From: a bacterium
GTDB lineage: Bacteria; Actinomycetota; Acidimicrobiia; Acidimicrobiales; CATQHL01
Assembly: GCA_026713745.1 (NCBI GenBank)
Contig: JAPONU010000285.1
Location: forward strand, 1-39,661
Length of the DNA: 39,661 nt
Direction of reading: 5' to 3'
Shown here: positions 1 through 8,741 of the stretch, one piece after another
Numbering within the stretch: position 1 is the first letter of the stretch
How the letters are laid out: each line of letters starts with the position of its first letter
Notes under the pieces: generated by a model
Told to the model about the DNA's origin: nothing
The model's database searches: none
The model's input: only the letters and a program-made list of their open reading frames with translations
Made by a program: the position numbers and the translations under genes

Positions 1-6
1 CCGCGC

Positions 7-2031
7 TCACAGTTTGCGCGCCTGGCGGTGCCCCTCGAAGACGGCTTCGTACGTGGTGCGCGGGGCGATGGCGTCGCCGATCATCTCGGTGCTGACCCCG
101 CGGCGCCGCAGCGCGTGGTAGAGGTCGTTGTCGGACTGCCGGCCCGTGGCCATCACGACCCAGTCGGCGGGCAGCGTCGAGGTGATGTCGTTCACGTAGA
201 CGTTCAGGAAGTCCACGGCATCGCCCCGGATCTCCTTCACGAAGAGATCGGGCAGCACCTCGACTCCTGCCTCGTAGAGGTGCTGGCGGACCCAGAGGTA
301 ATACACCTCGGGGATCGTCTCCATGCCGATCATCGGCCATCGTGTCACGAGTTTCGTGTCACAGCCGGCGTTGGCCAGCTTGACGGCGGTGAGCGGCGCC
401 ATGGCGTCCTGGAGGTCGTCGATGACGATCACCGAACCCGACGGCTCGACGGCGCCTGTCGCCACGTCCACCCAGCTCACGCAGTTCCCGGTCTCCCAGC
501 CCGGCAGCGGCTGCGCCGTCTGACCCTGCCAGCCGTCGCGCCGGTAGTGCGAGCCGGTGGCCACGACCACGTGATCCGGCTGCTCCGCCGCCAACAGCGC
601 GTCGAGGTTGTCCTCGTCCACGTTCTCGCCGGTGCGGATGACGGCGCCGTTGCCGGCGGCCTGCGCCGCCAGCCACACCGCAATCTGGCCGTACTCGGAG
701 CGTTTGGGCAGCTGGGCGTGCCAGCGCACGTGCCCGCCGGTCTCGGCCTCCCGCTCGACCACCACCACCTCGTGTCCCCGCGCGGCAGCGATCCGGGCGT
801 ACTCCAGGCCGGCGGGGCCCCCGCCGATGACGAGCGCCTTGCGACCCGCGGCGACCGCGCTGAGGCTGCCTTCGCCCCACTGGCGCTCCCGGCCCACGAC
901 GGGGTTGTAGACGCACTGCACGCGCCCGCCGCTGATGACGCTGCGCCAGCAGTAGTTGGCGGCGACGCAACGGCGGATGTCGTCCTCGCGGCCCTCCCGG
1001 ACCTTCTGCACCCAGTGCTCGTCGGCGAAGAGCTGGCGGGCCAGCAGGATGGCGTCGGCCTCGTCGGCCTGCAGGATGTCCTCGGCGACACCGGGGTGGG
1101 TGATCCGCCCCACGAGCAGGACCGGCGTTTTCGTGACCTCCTTGACGGCCTTGGTGTAGCCGCGCTCCCAGCCGGGCTCGTAGGTCATCGGGGTGTGAAT
1201 GAACGAGTGGTGGACACCCGCGGAGATGTTCACATAGTCGATGTCGGAACGCTCGTCGAGGTCGGTCACGATCTGCTTGACGTCGTCCATCTCCAAGTCG
1301 CCGGGCCAGAACGAGGCGGAGTTGATGCGGTAGCCCACGAACTTGTCGTCACCGGCCGCGGCGCGGATGCTGGCCAGGGCCTCCAGCGAGAAGCGCAGGC
1401 GGTTCTCGTACGAGCCACCCCAGTCGTCGGTGCGGTGGTTGTAGAGCGGCGAGAGGAACTGCCACGGCAGGTAGCCGTGCGCCATGTGGAACTCCACGCC
1501 GTCCAGCCCGGCCTCGAAGGCCCGTCGGGCGGCGCTGCCGTAGGCCTCGATCATCTCGGCGATCTCGTGGTGCTCGATCTCCTTGGGCATGGGGGCGTTG
1601 GGATACTCCCCCGGTGGCACCTGGCTGGGCGCCACGTGCCACCACTCGGCGTCGTGGTCGTAGGCGGGGTCCTTGTTGACGACGTTCATGGCCCGCAGGC
1701 CGGGGTGCAGCAACTGGGTGACCAGGCGGGTGCCGTGGCGCTGGACGGCCTCGGCCACCCGGGCGAGTCCCTCGACCTGGGCGTCGTCCCAGAGGCCCGG
1801 GAAGTTCAGCTCCGAGTACAGCGCCTCCTTATGGATGATCGTCCCGCCGATGATGATCATGCCGAGCCCCGAGCGGGCGCGCTCCTCGTAGTAGGCCACC
1901 GCCTGGTCGGTGAAGATGCCCTCGGTGGGGTCGGCGACCCAGGTGGGGCAGGTGGGCGCGAAAACGACGCGATTGGGGACGGTCGTGTGGCGGATGCGCC
2001 ATTCGCTGAAGAGCTTGGGGTACGCGGTCAT
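7..2031 (-). CDS. Old yellow enzyme / trimethylamine-dehydrogenase-like NADH:flavin oxidoreductase (FadH family)
   Basis: The 674-residue product has the two-part layout of 2,4-dienoyl-CoA reductase and trimethylamine dehydrogenase: an N-terminal FMN-binding TIM barrel (starting near PKLFSEWRIRHTTVPNRVV, with HMAHGYLPWQFLSPLYN in the barrel) and a C-terminal FAD/NAD(P) domain with the dinucleotide motif VIGGGPAGLEYARIAAARG near residue 400. Between them lies the iron-sulphur segment RRCVAANYCWRS...VQC. Cys355, Cys361 and Cys373 are present, but the position of the second ligand (358) is alanine. I chose the ATG at 2031 over the longer track start because GGAGG lies 7 nt upstream and the barrel begins right after it. 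The family reduces enoyl or enone substrates, or demethylates amines; the substrate here cannot be told. It stands alone, and nothing nearby suggests a pathway. Confidence 0.88.
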   Translation of the reverse strand: MTAYPKLFSEWRIRHTTVPNRVVFAPTCPTWVADPTEGIFTDQAVAYYEERARSGLGMIIIGGTIIHKEALYSELNFPGLWDDAQVEGLARVAEAVQRHGTRLVTQLLHPGLRAMNVVNKDPAYDHDAEWWHVAPSQVPPGEYPNAPMPKEIEHHEIAEMIEAYGSAARRAFEAGLDGVEFHMAHGYLPWQFLSPLYNHRTDDWGGSYENRLRFSLEALASIRAAAGDDKFVGYRINSASFWPGDLEMDDVKQIVTDLDERSDIDYVNISAGVHHSFIHTPMTYEPGWERGYTKAVKEVTKTPVLLVGRITHPGVAEDILQADEADAILLARQLFADEHWVQKVREGREDDIRRCVAANYCWRSVISGGRVQCVYNPVVGRERQWGEGSLSAVAAGRKALVIGGGPAGLEYARIAAARGHEVVVVEREAETGGHVRWHAQLPKRSEYGQIAVWLAAQAAGNGAVIRTGENVDEDNLDALLAAEQPDHVVVATGSHYRRDGWQGQTAQPLPGWETGNCVSWVDVATGAVEPSGSVIVIDDLQDAMAPLTAVKLANAGCDTKLVTRWPMIGMETIPEVYYLWVRQHLYEAGVEVLPDLFVKEIRGDAVDFLNVYVNDITSTLPADWVVMATGRQSDNDLYHALRRRGVSTEMIGDAIAPRTTYEAVFEGHRQARKL

Positions 2032-2157
2032 TGGCCTGCCTCCGGTCCACTGGGACTCGTCGGGACGGCCCACCGCCGTGGCGCGAGGGGCCACCCACGC
2101 AGGAAAACTAGTCACATTGATCGCTCCCGGCGAACCGAGCCCGCCGGAACGAGCAGA

Positions 2158-3708
2158 TCAGAAGAGCAGTTGCTCGAATTCGGAAATGGACTCCAACTCG
2201 GGGACCACTCCGAGTGCTCCACCCCCACCGGGGAGGGCATGGGAAGCCACGAGCGGCTCGCTGGCGCTGAAACGCAGCGCGGACGCGCCCTCGGGCAGGC
2301 GATTGGCGAAATCCAGCAGCAGCCTCTGGCGAGGGCGGATCTCAACGTCGCTGAATTCGCCCAGCCGCACCCAGCCGGTGCCGGTGAGCGCCTCCAGGGA
2401 CAGGCGGCTGATCGTTTCCAGAGAGGGGTTCACCAGCGACACCAGGTGCCGGTCGCTGCCGTCGCGCCCCAGCAGGAACACGCCTCGCCGGGTGCCGGCG
2501 GCGCGTCCGGCGAGTATCGAGACCTCGCCCTGCGCACCTGCCTCGACGGTGCGCAACCGCTCTGCGACGACAGCCACGCCGTTGAAGGAACGCACGCTCA
2601 CCCAGTACTTCTCGCTGGGCGGGACGCGACTCGTGGCCGCCACGACGTCGACGCCGGAGACCGGGTGTGCTTTACCGGCCCCCGGCGGGAGGAACGTGAC
2701 TTCGACGCGCTGGCCCGGCGGGACCGTGAGTTCGAACGGCGGCACCCCCCGCGCCTGCAGCGACGCGTCGACCTCGACAGCCAGGTCGACCCTCGCTTCG
2801 AGAGCACTGGGGTTGTAGACGACGAACGAGTTGGCGCCCCCTGCCGAGGCGCCCGCCACTCCCAGCGGGAACAGCCACTGCTCCTCCGGGCGCGGGGACC
2901 CGGCGCGCACCGAGACGCCGGCGAGACCGAGGTCACCGTTGAAGGTCTGCAGCGCAGACGCCAGCAGGCTGCCGCTACGAGCGACCACCGAGAACGAGAC
3001 CTGCTGCCGCCGGGTCACCTCAGTGCCGAGGTCCAGGACCACCAGTGAGCCGGCGGGCACCACCACGCCCTGGTAGGCCACCGGCTCGCGGCGCCCGTCG
3101 TCGGCGGCGAAGGTGAGATCGGCGACCGCGTCATCGGAGAAGGGATTCAGCAAGGACAGCCGCACCCGCGCATCGCGCCGCGTACTGGCCACGGCGAAGT
3201 GCCAATCCGGAGATGTGGCGGTCGGACAGGCTCCGCCATTGCTGGTACCGGCATCGATGACGTCCTGCATCACCACGCCACCGGCGCCGTCGAGACGCAC
3301 CTCGGCGGCAACGAACACCTCAGCGAAACTCGACAGTTCCGGCGCCACCTGCATGACCGTCGCCGCAGGGTCGAAGTCGACACGCGAGTAGGGCGCCACG
3401 ACGAGGTCGACCTGCGCCGCGGGCCACTGCTGGGACTGCCCGCCCAGTGGGATGGCCGCGAATAGGCGCGCGGCGCCGTGGAGTTCGCTCCCCGAGGTGT
3501 TCACGATGCTGACCTGCTGGTTGGATCGGTCGACACCGCTCACGCCACCGACACAGAACCAGCTGTCACCACCGGCAGAGGAGTAGCCCCCGTGGGCGCC
3601 CCCGGCCACGATCTCCGGCGGCTCGGTGGCAACGCTCCGTGCCGCCCAGTCGGTGACCGCAAGCGCCACCACAGCAGCCATCAGAGCCAGGATCGCCGGC
3701 CAACGCAC
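2158..3708 (-). CDS. DUF5719 family membrane-anchored extracytoplasmic protein
   Basis: The 516-residue product has one N-terminal hydrophobic segment (WPAILALMAAVVALAVTDW) followed by a long, cysteine-poor, Ser/Gly/Val-rich region with repeated beta-sandwich-like stretches (for example VSIVNTSGSELHGAARLF and HLVSLVNPSLETISRLSL). This matches the actinobacterial DUF5719 family, which is usually encoded just downstream of a large membrane glycosyltransferase, as here. I chose the GTG at 3708 because GGGAG lies about 7 nt upstream and it gives a clean signal anchor. The track start at 3756 would overlap the glycosyltransferase by 47 bp. The stop of the upstream gene (3710-3712) almost touches this start, so the two are probably translationally coupled. 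A role in cell-envelope glycan assembly is inferred from the neighbourhood only; the biochemical function is unknown. Confidence 0.78.
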   Translation of the reverse strand: MRWPAILALMAAVVALAVTDWAARSVATEPPEIVAGGAHGGYSSAGGDSWFCVGGVSGVDRSNQQVSIVNTSGSELHGAARLFAAIPLGGQSQQWPAAQVDLVVAPYSRVDFDPAATVMQVAPELSSFAEVFVAAEVRLDGAGGVVMQDVIDAGTSNGGACPTATSPDWHFAVASTRRDARVRLSLLNPFSDDAVADLTFAADDGRREPVAYQGVVVPAGSLVVLDLGTEVTRRQQVSFSVVARSGSLLASALQTFNGDLGLAGVSVRAGSPRPEEQWLFPLGVAGASAGGANSFVVYNPSALEARVDLAVEVDASLQARGVPPFELTVPPGQRVEVTFLPPGAGKAHPVSGVDVVAATSRVPPSEKYWVSVRSFNGVAVVAERLRTVEAGAQGEVSILAGRAAGTRRGVFLLGRDGSDRHLVSLVNPSLETISRLSLEALTGTGWVRLGEFSDVEIRPRQRLLLDFANRLPEGASALRFSASEPLVASHALPGGGGALGVVPELESISEFEQLLF

Positions 3709-3709
3709 G

Positions 3710-6700
3710 TCAGGACTCCCGGCGTGCCCGGGCCAGCAGCGCCGAGACCACCTCATCGGACGCTCGGTGTTCCTCGACCGGTTCGGGCGCAGCGCCGCCC
3801 CCGAACCGCGAGGACCGGCGACGCAGCAGCGCCAGCGGCACCAGGACGACCACGAGGGCCCACAGGACGATGCGCGTCACGTTCGCGGCGGCCGTCTCGT
3901 GACGGAGTGTCGCTTCACCACCGCCGGCGGTCGGGAAGCTCTGCGCCCATCCCAGCGCCCGTTCAGGCTCGATTCTGGACCCGCCCACGCGGAGCACCCA
4001 ACCATCGGCGGCGTCGGCTAGATAGAGCGTGCCGCCCGGCGGCAGAACTCCGCGCGCGGTCGCCGGAGAGTCGAAGTCGGGCAGGGCCAGGTTCGGCGGG
4101 GAGGCGAACGCCCCCGGAGTCACCTCACCTGCGCCCGCAAGGAGCGTGCGAGACGGGCGCCAGGCGGTGTTCCGATACACCCCCAGACCCGCGCGGGACT
4201 CCTGCCTCTCGAGGTCGAATTGCGCACCCAAACGGGCTCCCACCAGGGGCTGCACCGGTTCGACGAGGTCTCCGAACGGTTCCGGGGCAATCCGTTCCAT
4301 GACGACCACGTAACGCACCCCGAGCGGGGCCAACCGCTCCCCCACCCGGTCGGTTCCCCCCGACATCATCTCCCGCCAGACATCTCTCAGCCGTTCAGCC
4401 TCCGGCGGCCGCGGCCCGGGCCACTGCAGGCCCAGGTCGGGCGGCGCGGAGGTGGAGGTGGCGAACACCAGGCGATCGTCGAGTTCCCAGCCACCCAGGG
4501 GCAGAACGTCGGGGTGGCCGACCCAGAGGATCCGGAAGGCACCCAACCGGGACTCCTCTTCGACCGCGGCCAGCGGTGTTGTGAAATCCCCCCGGGGCAT
4601 GCCCCAGCGTCCATCGAGGGTCAAGGCCAGCGCGGGGACGCCGCCGACCACCAGGGCCGCCAACCCGACCCCGACCGGAAGCCACCGCAGCGGGCGCCTC
4701 TTGGCCGCACCGCGGGAGGTGCCCGCCGCACCGACGCCGACGGCGAGTGCCAGCCCGAACGCCGCCGGTGCAAGCAGAACCTCCGGGCGCGGGAGACCCC
4801 AGGGGCTCCAGCCGTGCTCGGCCACCAGCGTCACCAGAACTGACACAACCACCAGACACCACGCCCGCACGACCCACGCGAAGCCGCTCTCCCGGGCCAA
4901 GCACAGCGCCAGCAACGCCGCGACCAGCAACCCCCACACCAGCGTGCTCTCAACAGCTGAGCCGGTGGCGAAGCGCAGCATCTCCGCGACGGTCAGATCG
5001 ACGGAGGGATCGGGGCGCGCCCCGCCGGCCTCGAAGACTTCTCGGAGCGAGGTGGGTGACGCCGGCCAATTCAGCAGCCAGCCCGCCACGAGCCCACCGG
5101 CAGCGGCGGCGAGCAAGTGACCCAACCGGCGGGTCGACCCGGAGAGCAGGCCCCCTAATGCCAGTGCCGCGACCAGCATCACCAGCATCACAGGCGTCAC
5201 GGGTACAAAAGCCCACACCAGAGCCAAGAGCGCCCCAACGAGCACCGTCGGAAGCCAGAAGCTCGTCGCCGGCGGCGCCTCCTCAGCGCGCAGAACCCTT
5301 GCCAGCCAAAGGCAGATCCACGGCAGGGTTCCGTAGACCGCCAGCGCGCTCCAGACCCCGTTGGCCAGGGAGTTGTAGGGCAATGGCATGGCAAAGAAGG
5401 CCACCAGGCCCACGATCTGCGCCCGACGACTGCCCGTCGTCGCCAGCAGGCGCCAGAGCCCTACGGCGCCGAACGGAACGAGCCCCAGCACGAGCACGGT
5501 GCGCGTCATGCCCATCGCGCCCAGCAGCACCGAACCGGCCACACCAACGATGCCGTAGGCGGTCGGGGCGGGTCCGTCGGCTCCCAGCCCCGCCTCCCGC
5601 CAGTTGCTGAAGAACGACCTGAAGAGGTCGCCGGACGAGTCTCCGAGCAGCGCTATCTCGCCGAACACCGGGATCCCCCGTGTCAGGAGGTGCCGGCTCC
5701 CGAAAATGAAGAGCACCAGGACGACAGTCCAGCCCGCGGCCGCCGTCTGGACCGATAAATCGCGCACGGCGTCCCCGAAGCGACGCCGCCGACCCCAGAG
5801 CACCCCGGCGCCCTCGACGGTTGACTCGCCCCTCGCCAAGCTGCCGGCAAAACGCGCCAGCGAGACGTACCCGCTGTGCGTGAGGCGCCCGACGCGGTCA
5901 CCGCCGGCCGTGGGGGCCACACGACGTCGCCTGCTGACGATCTCCGCCAGACCGAGCAGGTTCCACAACCAGGCCCCGACCAACGCCGCGGCGCGCCGCA
6001 GGTGCCCGGTCAGCACCGCGAGGGTCGCCTCGAGAACCGTCAGCGCCAGCATCAGCGCCACTTCGCCGGCGAGGTGGGAAGCCTTGGCGCACACGAGCAC
6101 CGACCGGAGTTGGTGCCGGAGGGCGAGCCACTCGTGATCGCGGCGCCCCCGCCGCTCCGCCAGACGCCCCCGGTGACGGACGCTCGCCTCGGGCACCACC
6201 AGCACGGTCTCGCCGTCCTGCCCCGCCCGGCGGCACAGGTCCAGATCCTCGCCGTGGAATGTCATCGCGCCGTCGAACCCGTCGAGCCGATCGAACACCT
6301 CGGCCCGGATAAGCAGGCAAGCGCTGGGAACGGCGAGCACCTCGGCGACCTCGTCGTGTTGTCCCTGGTCGTACTCGCCCGCGGTGACCAGCGGCACCGG
6401 GACCCCCATCCGGTCCGCCGAGAGCCCCACGCATTGCAGGAATCTGGAATTGTCCCAGTCCACGAGCTTCGGGCCTGCCACGCCGGCACCGCGCCGCACC
6501 GCCTCGTCCACAAGACGCGCGACCGCATCGGGACTCAGCGCCACGTCGTCGTGGCAGATCAGCAGGAACGCGGTGCCGGCCACTGCGGCCGCTGCGGCGG
6601 GGACGCGCTGCACGGGACCCGTCGCCGAGCCCGGGTCGCCGAGGCGGTCCTTCCCGATGAGCATGCGAGCGGCCGCGTTGACCGCTGGGCCGAACCCGGG

Positions 6701-6994
6701 GTTGCCCGGCACGACCATGACGGTGGCGTCGGGCATCACCTCCGCCACCCTGGCGGCCACCTCCGTGGGAGCGCCGCCGGCCGCCTCGCCATCCCCCGAG
6801 ACATCCACCACCGTGACCGACAGCGCGGCGTAGTCCTGGTCCCGCAGAGACTGCAGGGTCTCGTCGAACCAGTCCCCGGGATCGTGGGCAACCACGATGG
6901 CGCGAACCGGTGGCCCGATCCTGCCGAGGCGGTCGGTTGGCACAGCGGTGGCGTCCGACGATTCCACTAGGGTGCGAGGGTATCTCCGGCGCAT
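3710..6994 (-). CDS. Large multi-pass membrane glycosyltransferase, family 2 domain at N-terminus
   Basis: The product is about 1094 residues. An N-terminal GT2 (GT-A fold) domain of roughly 290 residues opens with RAIVVAHDPGDWFDETLQSL, has an acidic metal/sugar-nucleotide motif (CHDDVALSPDAVARLV) and a catalytic-region motif (FHGEDLDLCRRAGQDG). It is followed by many hydrophobic helices, a large extracytoplasmic region and a last C-terminal helix (IVLWALVVVLVPLALL). The GT2-plus-polytopic layout next to a DUF5719 gene and cofD is typical of Actinobacteria, where it is presumed to build envelope polysaccharide. The start is uncertain. The ATG at 6994 is used here; a GTG at 6967 leaves a fuller divergent promoter gap before cofD and has a weak TACCCT box 9 nt upstream; the track ATG at 7021 would overlap cofD. 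The sugar donor and acceptor are unknown. Confidence 0.82.
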   Translation of the reverse strand: MRRRYPRTLVESSDATAVPTDRLGRIGPPVRAIVVAHDPGDWFDETLQSLRDQDYAALSVTVVDVSGDGEAAGGAPTEVAARVAEVMPDATVMVVPGNPGFGPAVNAAARMLIGKDRLGDPGSATGPVQRVPAAAAAVAGTAFLLICHDDVALSPDAVARLVDEAVRRGAGVAGPKLVDWDNSRFLQCVGLSADRMGVPVPLVTAGEYDQGQHDEVAEVLAVPSACLLIRAEVFDRLDGFDGAMTFHGEDLDLCRRAGQDGETVLVVPEASVRHRGRLAERRGRRDHEWLALRHQLRSVLVCAKASHLAGEVALMLALTVLEATLAVLTGHLRRAAALVGAWLWNLLGLAEIVSRRRRVAPTAGGDRVGRLTHSGYVSLARFAGSLARGESTVEGAGVLWGRRRRFGDAVRDLSVQTAAAGWTVVLVLFIFGSRHLLTRGIPVFGEIALLGDSSGDLFRSFFSNWREAGLGADGPAPTAYGIVGVAGSVLLGAMGMTRTVLVLGLVPFGAVGLWRLLATTGSRRAQIVGLVAFFAMPLPYNSLANGVWSALAVYGTLPWICLWLARVLRAEEAPPATSFWLPTVLVGALLALVWAFVPVTPVMLVMLVAALALGGLLSGSTRRLGHLLAAAAGGLVAGWLLNWPASPTSLREVFEAGGARPDPSVDLTVAEMLRFATGSAVESTLVWGLLVAALLALCLARESGFAWVVRAWCLVVVSVLVTLVAEHGWSPWGLPRPEVLLAPAAFGLALAVGVGAAGTSRGAAKRRPLRWLPVGVGLAALVVGGVPALALTLDGRWGMPRGDFTTPLAAVEEESRLGAFRILWVGHPDVLPLGGWELDDRLVFATSTSAPPDLGLQWPGPRPPEAERLRDVWREMMSGGTDRVGERLAPLGVRYVVVMERIAPEPFGDLVEPVQPLVGARLGAQFDLERQESRAGLGVYRNTAWRPSRTLLAGAGEVTPGAFASPPNLALPDFDSPATARGVLPPGGTLYLADAADGWVLRVGGSRIEPERALGWAQSFPTAGGGEATLRHETAAANVTRIVLWALVVVLVPLALLRRRSSRFGGGAAPEPVEEHRASDEVVSALLARARRES

Positions 6995-7008
6995 CGGACA
7001 GGAGGGCC

Positions 7009-8010
7009 ATGCCGCCACCAACCAGGCCGGGCCCCCACGTCACGGTCCTGGCCGGCGGATTCGGTGCGGCCCGACTTCTGGACGGTCTGGTCCGCCTATT
7101 TGAACCGCGCACGGTGACCGCGGTCGTGAACTGCGGCGACGACATCGTGCTGGGTGGCCTGCACATCAGCCCCGACCTGGACACCATCACGTACTGCCTT
7201 GCCGGCGAGTTGAACCCCGAAACCGGTTGGGGACTGCGGGACGAGTCGTGGCATGCACTGGAGACGCTGCGCCGCCTCGGCGGCCCGAGTTGGTTCGGGC
7301 TGGGCGACCGCGACCTGGGAACCCACCTGTACCGGACGCAGCGGCTTGCCGAGGGCACCCCCCTGTCGGTCGTGACCGCCGAATTGACCGCCCGCTGGGG
7401 AGTCGAGGTGCGGCTCCTGCCGGTGACCGACGACCGCCTGCGGACGCGCGTCACCATCGACGACGACACCGCCGCGCGCCCCGGTGACGCGACCACCGAA
7501 ATCGGCTTCCAGGAGTACTTCGTGCGCCTGCGTCACGAGGTCGCGGTCCGCTCCGTGCGGTTCGCCGGTGCCGACCATGCCCGGCCGGCACCGGGCGTCC
7601 TCGATGCCATCGCCGGTGCGGCCGCCGTGATCATCGCCCCGTCCAACCCGATCGTCTCCATCGGGCCGCTGCTGGCGCTGCGCGACGTGCGCCATGCGGT
7701 GATGCGGCGCCGGGAACAGACGGTGGCGATCTCGCCAATCGTGGCGGGCGCCGCGCTGCGGGGACCCGCCGGGCGGCTCATGTCCGAATTGGGCCACGAG
7801 TCGTCGGTCGCCGGCGTGGCCCGGATGTACACCCCGCTTGCAGGGACGCTGGTGATCGACGAGGCGGACGCCTCGCGCGCCACGGCGGTGGAAGCCGAAG
7901 GGATGCGCTGCATCGTGACGCCGTCGATCATGCACACGCCTGCTGACGCCGCGGCGCTGGCCCGGACGGCACTGGCGGGAATCGGCGACGCTGCGCCGGC
8001 GCTCCGCTGA
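7009..8010 (+). CDS. cofD: 2-phospho-L-lactate / phosphoenolpyruvate transferase (coenzyme F420 biosynthesis, CofD/FbiA)
   Basis: This cytoplasmic enzyme joins the 2-phospholactate or, in actinobacteria, the PEP moiety from the activated guanosine diphosphate intermediate to the deazaflavin FO, giving F420-0 or dehydro-F420-0. The 333-residue product carries the family landmarks in order: LAGGFGAARLLDGL at the N-terminus (usual GGTGGAKL), NCGDDIVLGGLHISPDLDT, WFGLGDRDLGTHL, a FQEYFVRLRH segment and APSNPIVSIGPLLAL. The start ATG at 7009 is fixed by AGGAGGG 3 nt before the ATG and by the family N-terminus; the track start at 6910 adds 33 unsupported residues. It is divergent from the glycosyltransferase, and a TAGGGT -10-like box lies at 6968. 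The next gene, cofE, starts 8 nt after its stop. Confidence 0.95.
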   Translation: MPPPTRPGPHVTVLAGGFGAARLLDGLVRLFEPRTVTAVVNCGDDIVLGGLHISPDLDTITYCLAGELNPETGWGLRDESWHALETLRRLGGPSWFGLGDRDLGTHLYRTQRLAEGTPLSVVTAELTARWGVEVRLLPVTDDRLRTRVTIDDDTAARPGDATTEIGFQEYFVRLRHEVAVRSVRFAGADHARPAPGVLDAIAGAAAVIIAPSNPIVSIGPLLALRDVRHAVMRRREQTVAISPIVAGAALRGPAGRLMSELGHESSVAGVARMYTPLAGTLVIDEADASRATAVEAEGMRCIVTPSIMHTPADAAALARTALAGIGDAAPALR

Positions 8011-8018
8011 CCGCGACC

Positions 8019-8729
8019 ATGCACACCGGCGACAACTCTCTCATGATCTCGGGAATCAGCGGGATCGGGGAGGTACGACCCGGCGACGACCTCGGCGCCA
8101 TCATCTCCGCCGCCGCCGACCTCGGTGAGCGCGACATCGTGGTGGTGACCCAGAAGATCGTCTCGAAGGCCGAGGGGCGCCTGGTGGAGGTGGATCACGG
8201 CGACACCGCGGCGCGCCGGCGGGTCGTGGAGAATGAATCGGTCCGCGTGCTGCGCCGTCGCGGTGAACTCATCATCGCCGAGACGACTCACGGATTCGTG
8301 TGTGCCAACGCCGGCGTTGATTTCTCCAATGTTCCCGACGGGCAGGCAGCCCTGCTGCCTCGCGACCCCGACCGGTCCGCGCTGCGGATCCGCGACGGGA
8401 TCAGGGCGGCCGGCGGGCCCGCCACCGGCGTCGTCGTATCCGACACGTTCGGGCGACCGTGGCGGCGCGGCCTGACCGATGTCGCGATCGGCTGCGCCGG
8501 CGTGCTGGCCGTGCTCGACCTCCGCGGCACCGAAGACGCCGGCGGCCGCGAGTTGCAGGTCACCGAGGTGGCCATAGCCGACGAGCTCGCCGCCGCGGCC
8601 GAACTGGTGATGGGCAAGAACCGCGGCATTCCCGCCGCGGTCGTCCGCGGCGCTCCGGACGCCTGGTTCGGTGACGGCAGGGTGGTACGGGATCTCTCCC
8701 GTCCGGCTGCCGACGATCTCTTCCGCTGA
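8019..8729 (+). CDS. cofE: Coenzyme F420-0:L-glutamate ligase (CofE), stand-alone form
   Basis: This GTP-dependent ligase adds gamma-linked glutamates to F420-0. The 236-residue product has ISGIGEVRPGDDL near the start, VTQKIVSKAEGRLV, CANAGVDFSNVP, VVSDTFGRPWRRGLTDVAIG and a GRELQVTEVAIADELA segment, all typical of CofE. It stops after about 236 residues, so it lacks the C-terminal nitroreductase-like FMN domain of mycobacterial FbiB, which reduces dehydro-F420. That step must be done by another gene, or by none if 2-phospholactate is the precursor. Neither the ATG at 8019 nor the ATG at 8043 has a clear ribosome-binding site; 8019 is kept because it follows cofD by 8 nt. It is converging with the nucleotidyltransferase gene, with only 12 bp between stops. 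Confidence 0.93.
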   Translation: MHTGDNSLMISGISGIGEVRPGDDLGAIISAAADLGERDIVVVTQKIVSKAEGRLVEVDHGDTAARRRVVENESVRVLRRRGELIIAETTHGFVCANAGVDFSNVPDGQAALLPRDPDRSALRIRDGIRAAGGPATGVVVSDTFGRPWRRGLTDVAIGCAGVLAVLDLRGTEDAGGRELQVTEVAIADELAAAAELVMGKNRGIPAAVVRGAPDAWFGDGRVVRDLSRPAADDLFR

Positions 8730-8741
8730 GCCCGCAGCGCC

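Noticed and set aside
28-3048. A 1006-residue plus-strand ORF and similar long plus-strand ORFs over the first 7 kb
   Set aside because: They are antisense shadows of the flavoprotein, DUF5719 and glycosyltransferase genes: low-complexity Arg/Pro/His/Gly-rich, without motifs, a by-product of high GC.
6897-7103. A whiB-type regulator beside cofD, as in some actinobacteria
   Set aside because: No four-cysteine WhiB frame is present on either strand between the glycosyltransferase and cofD.
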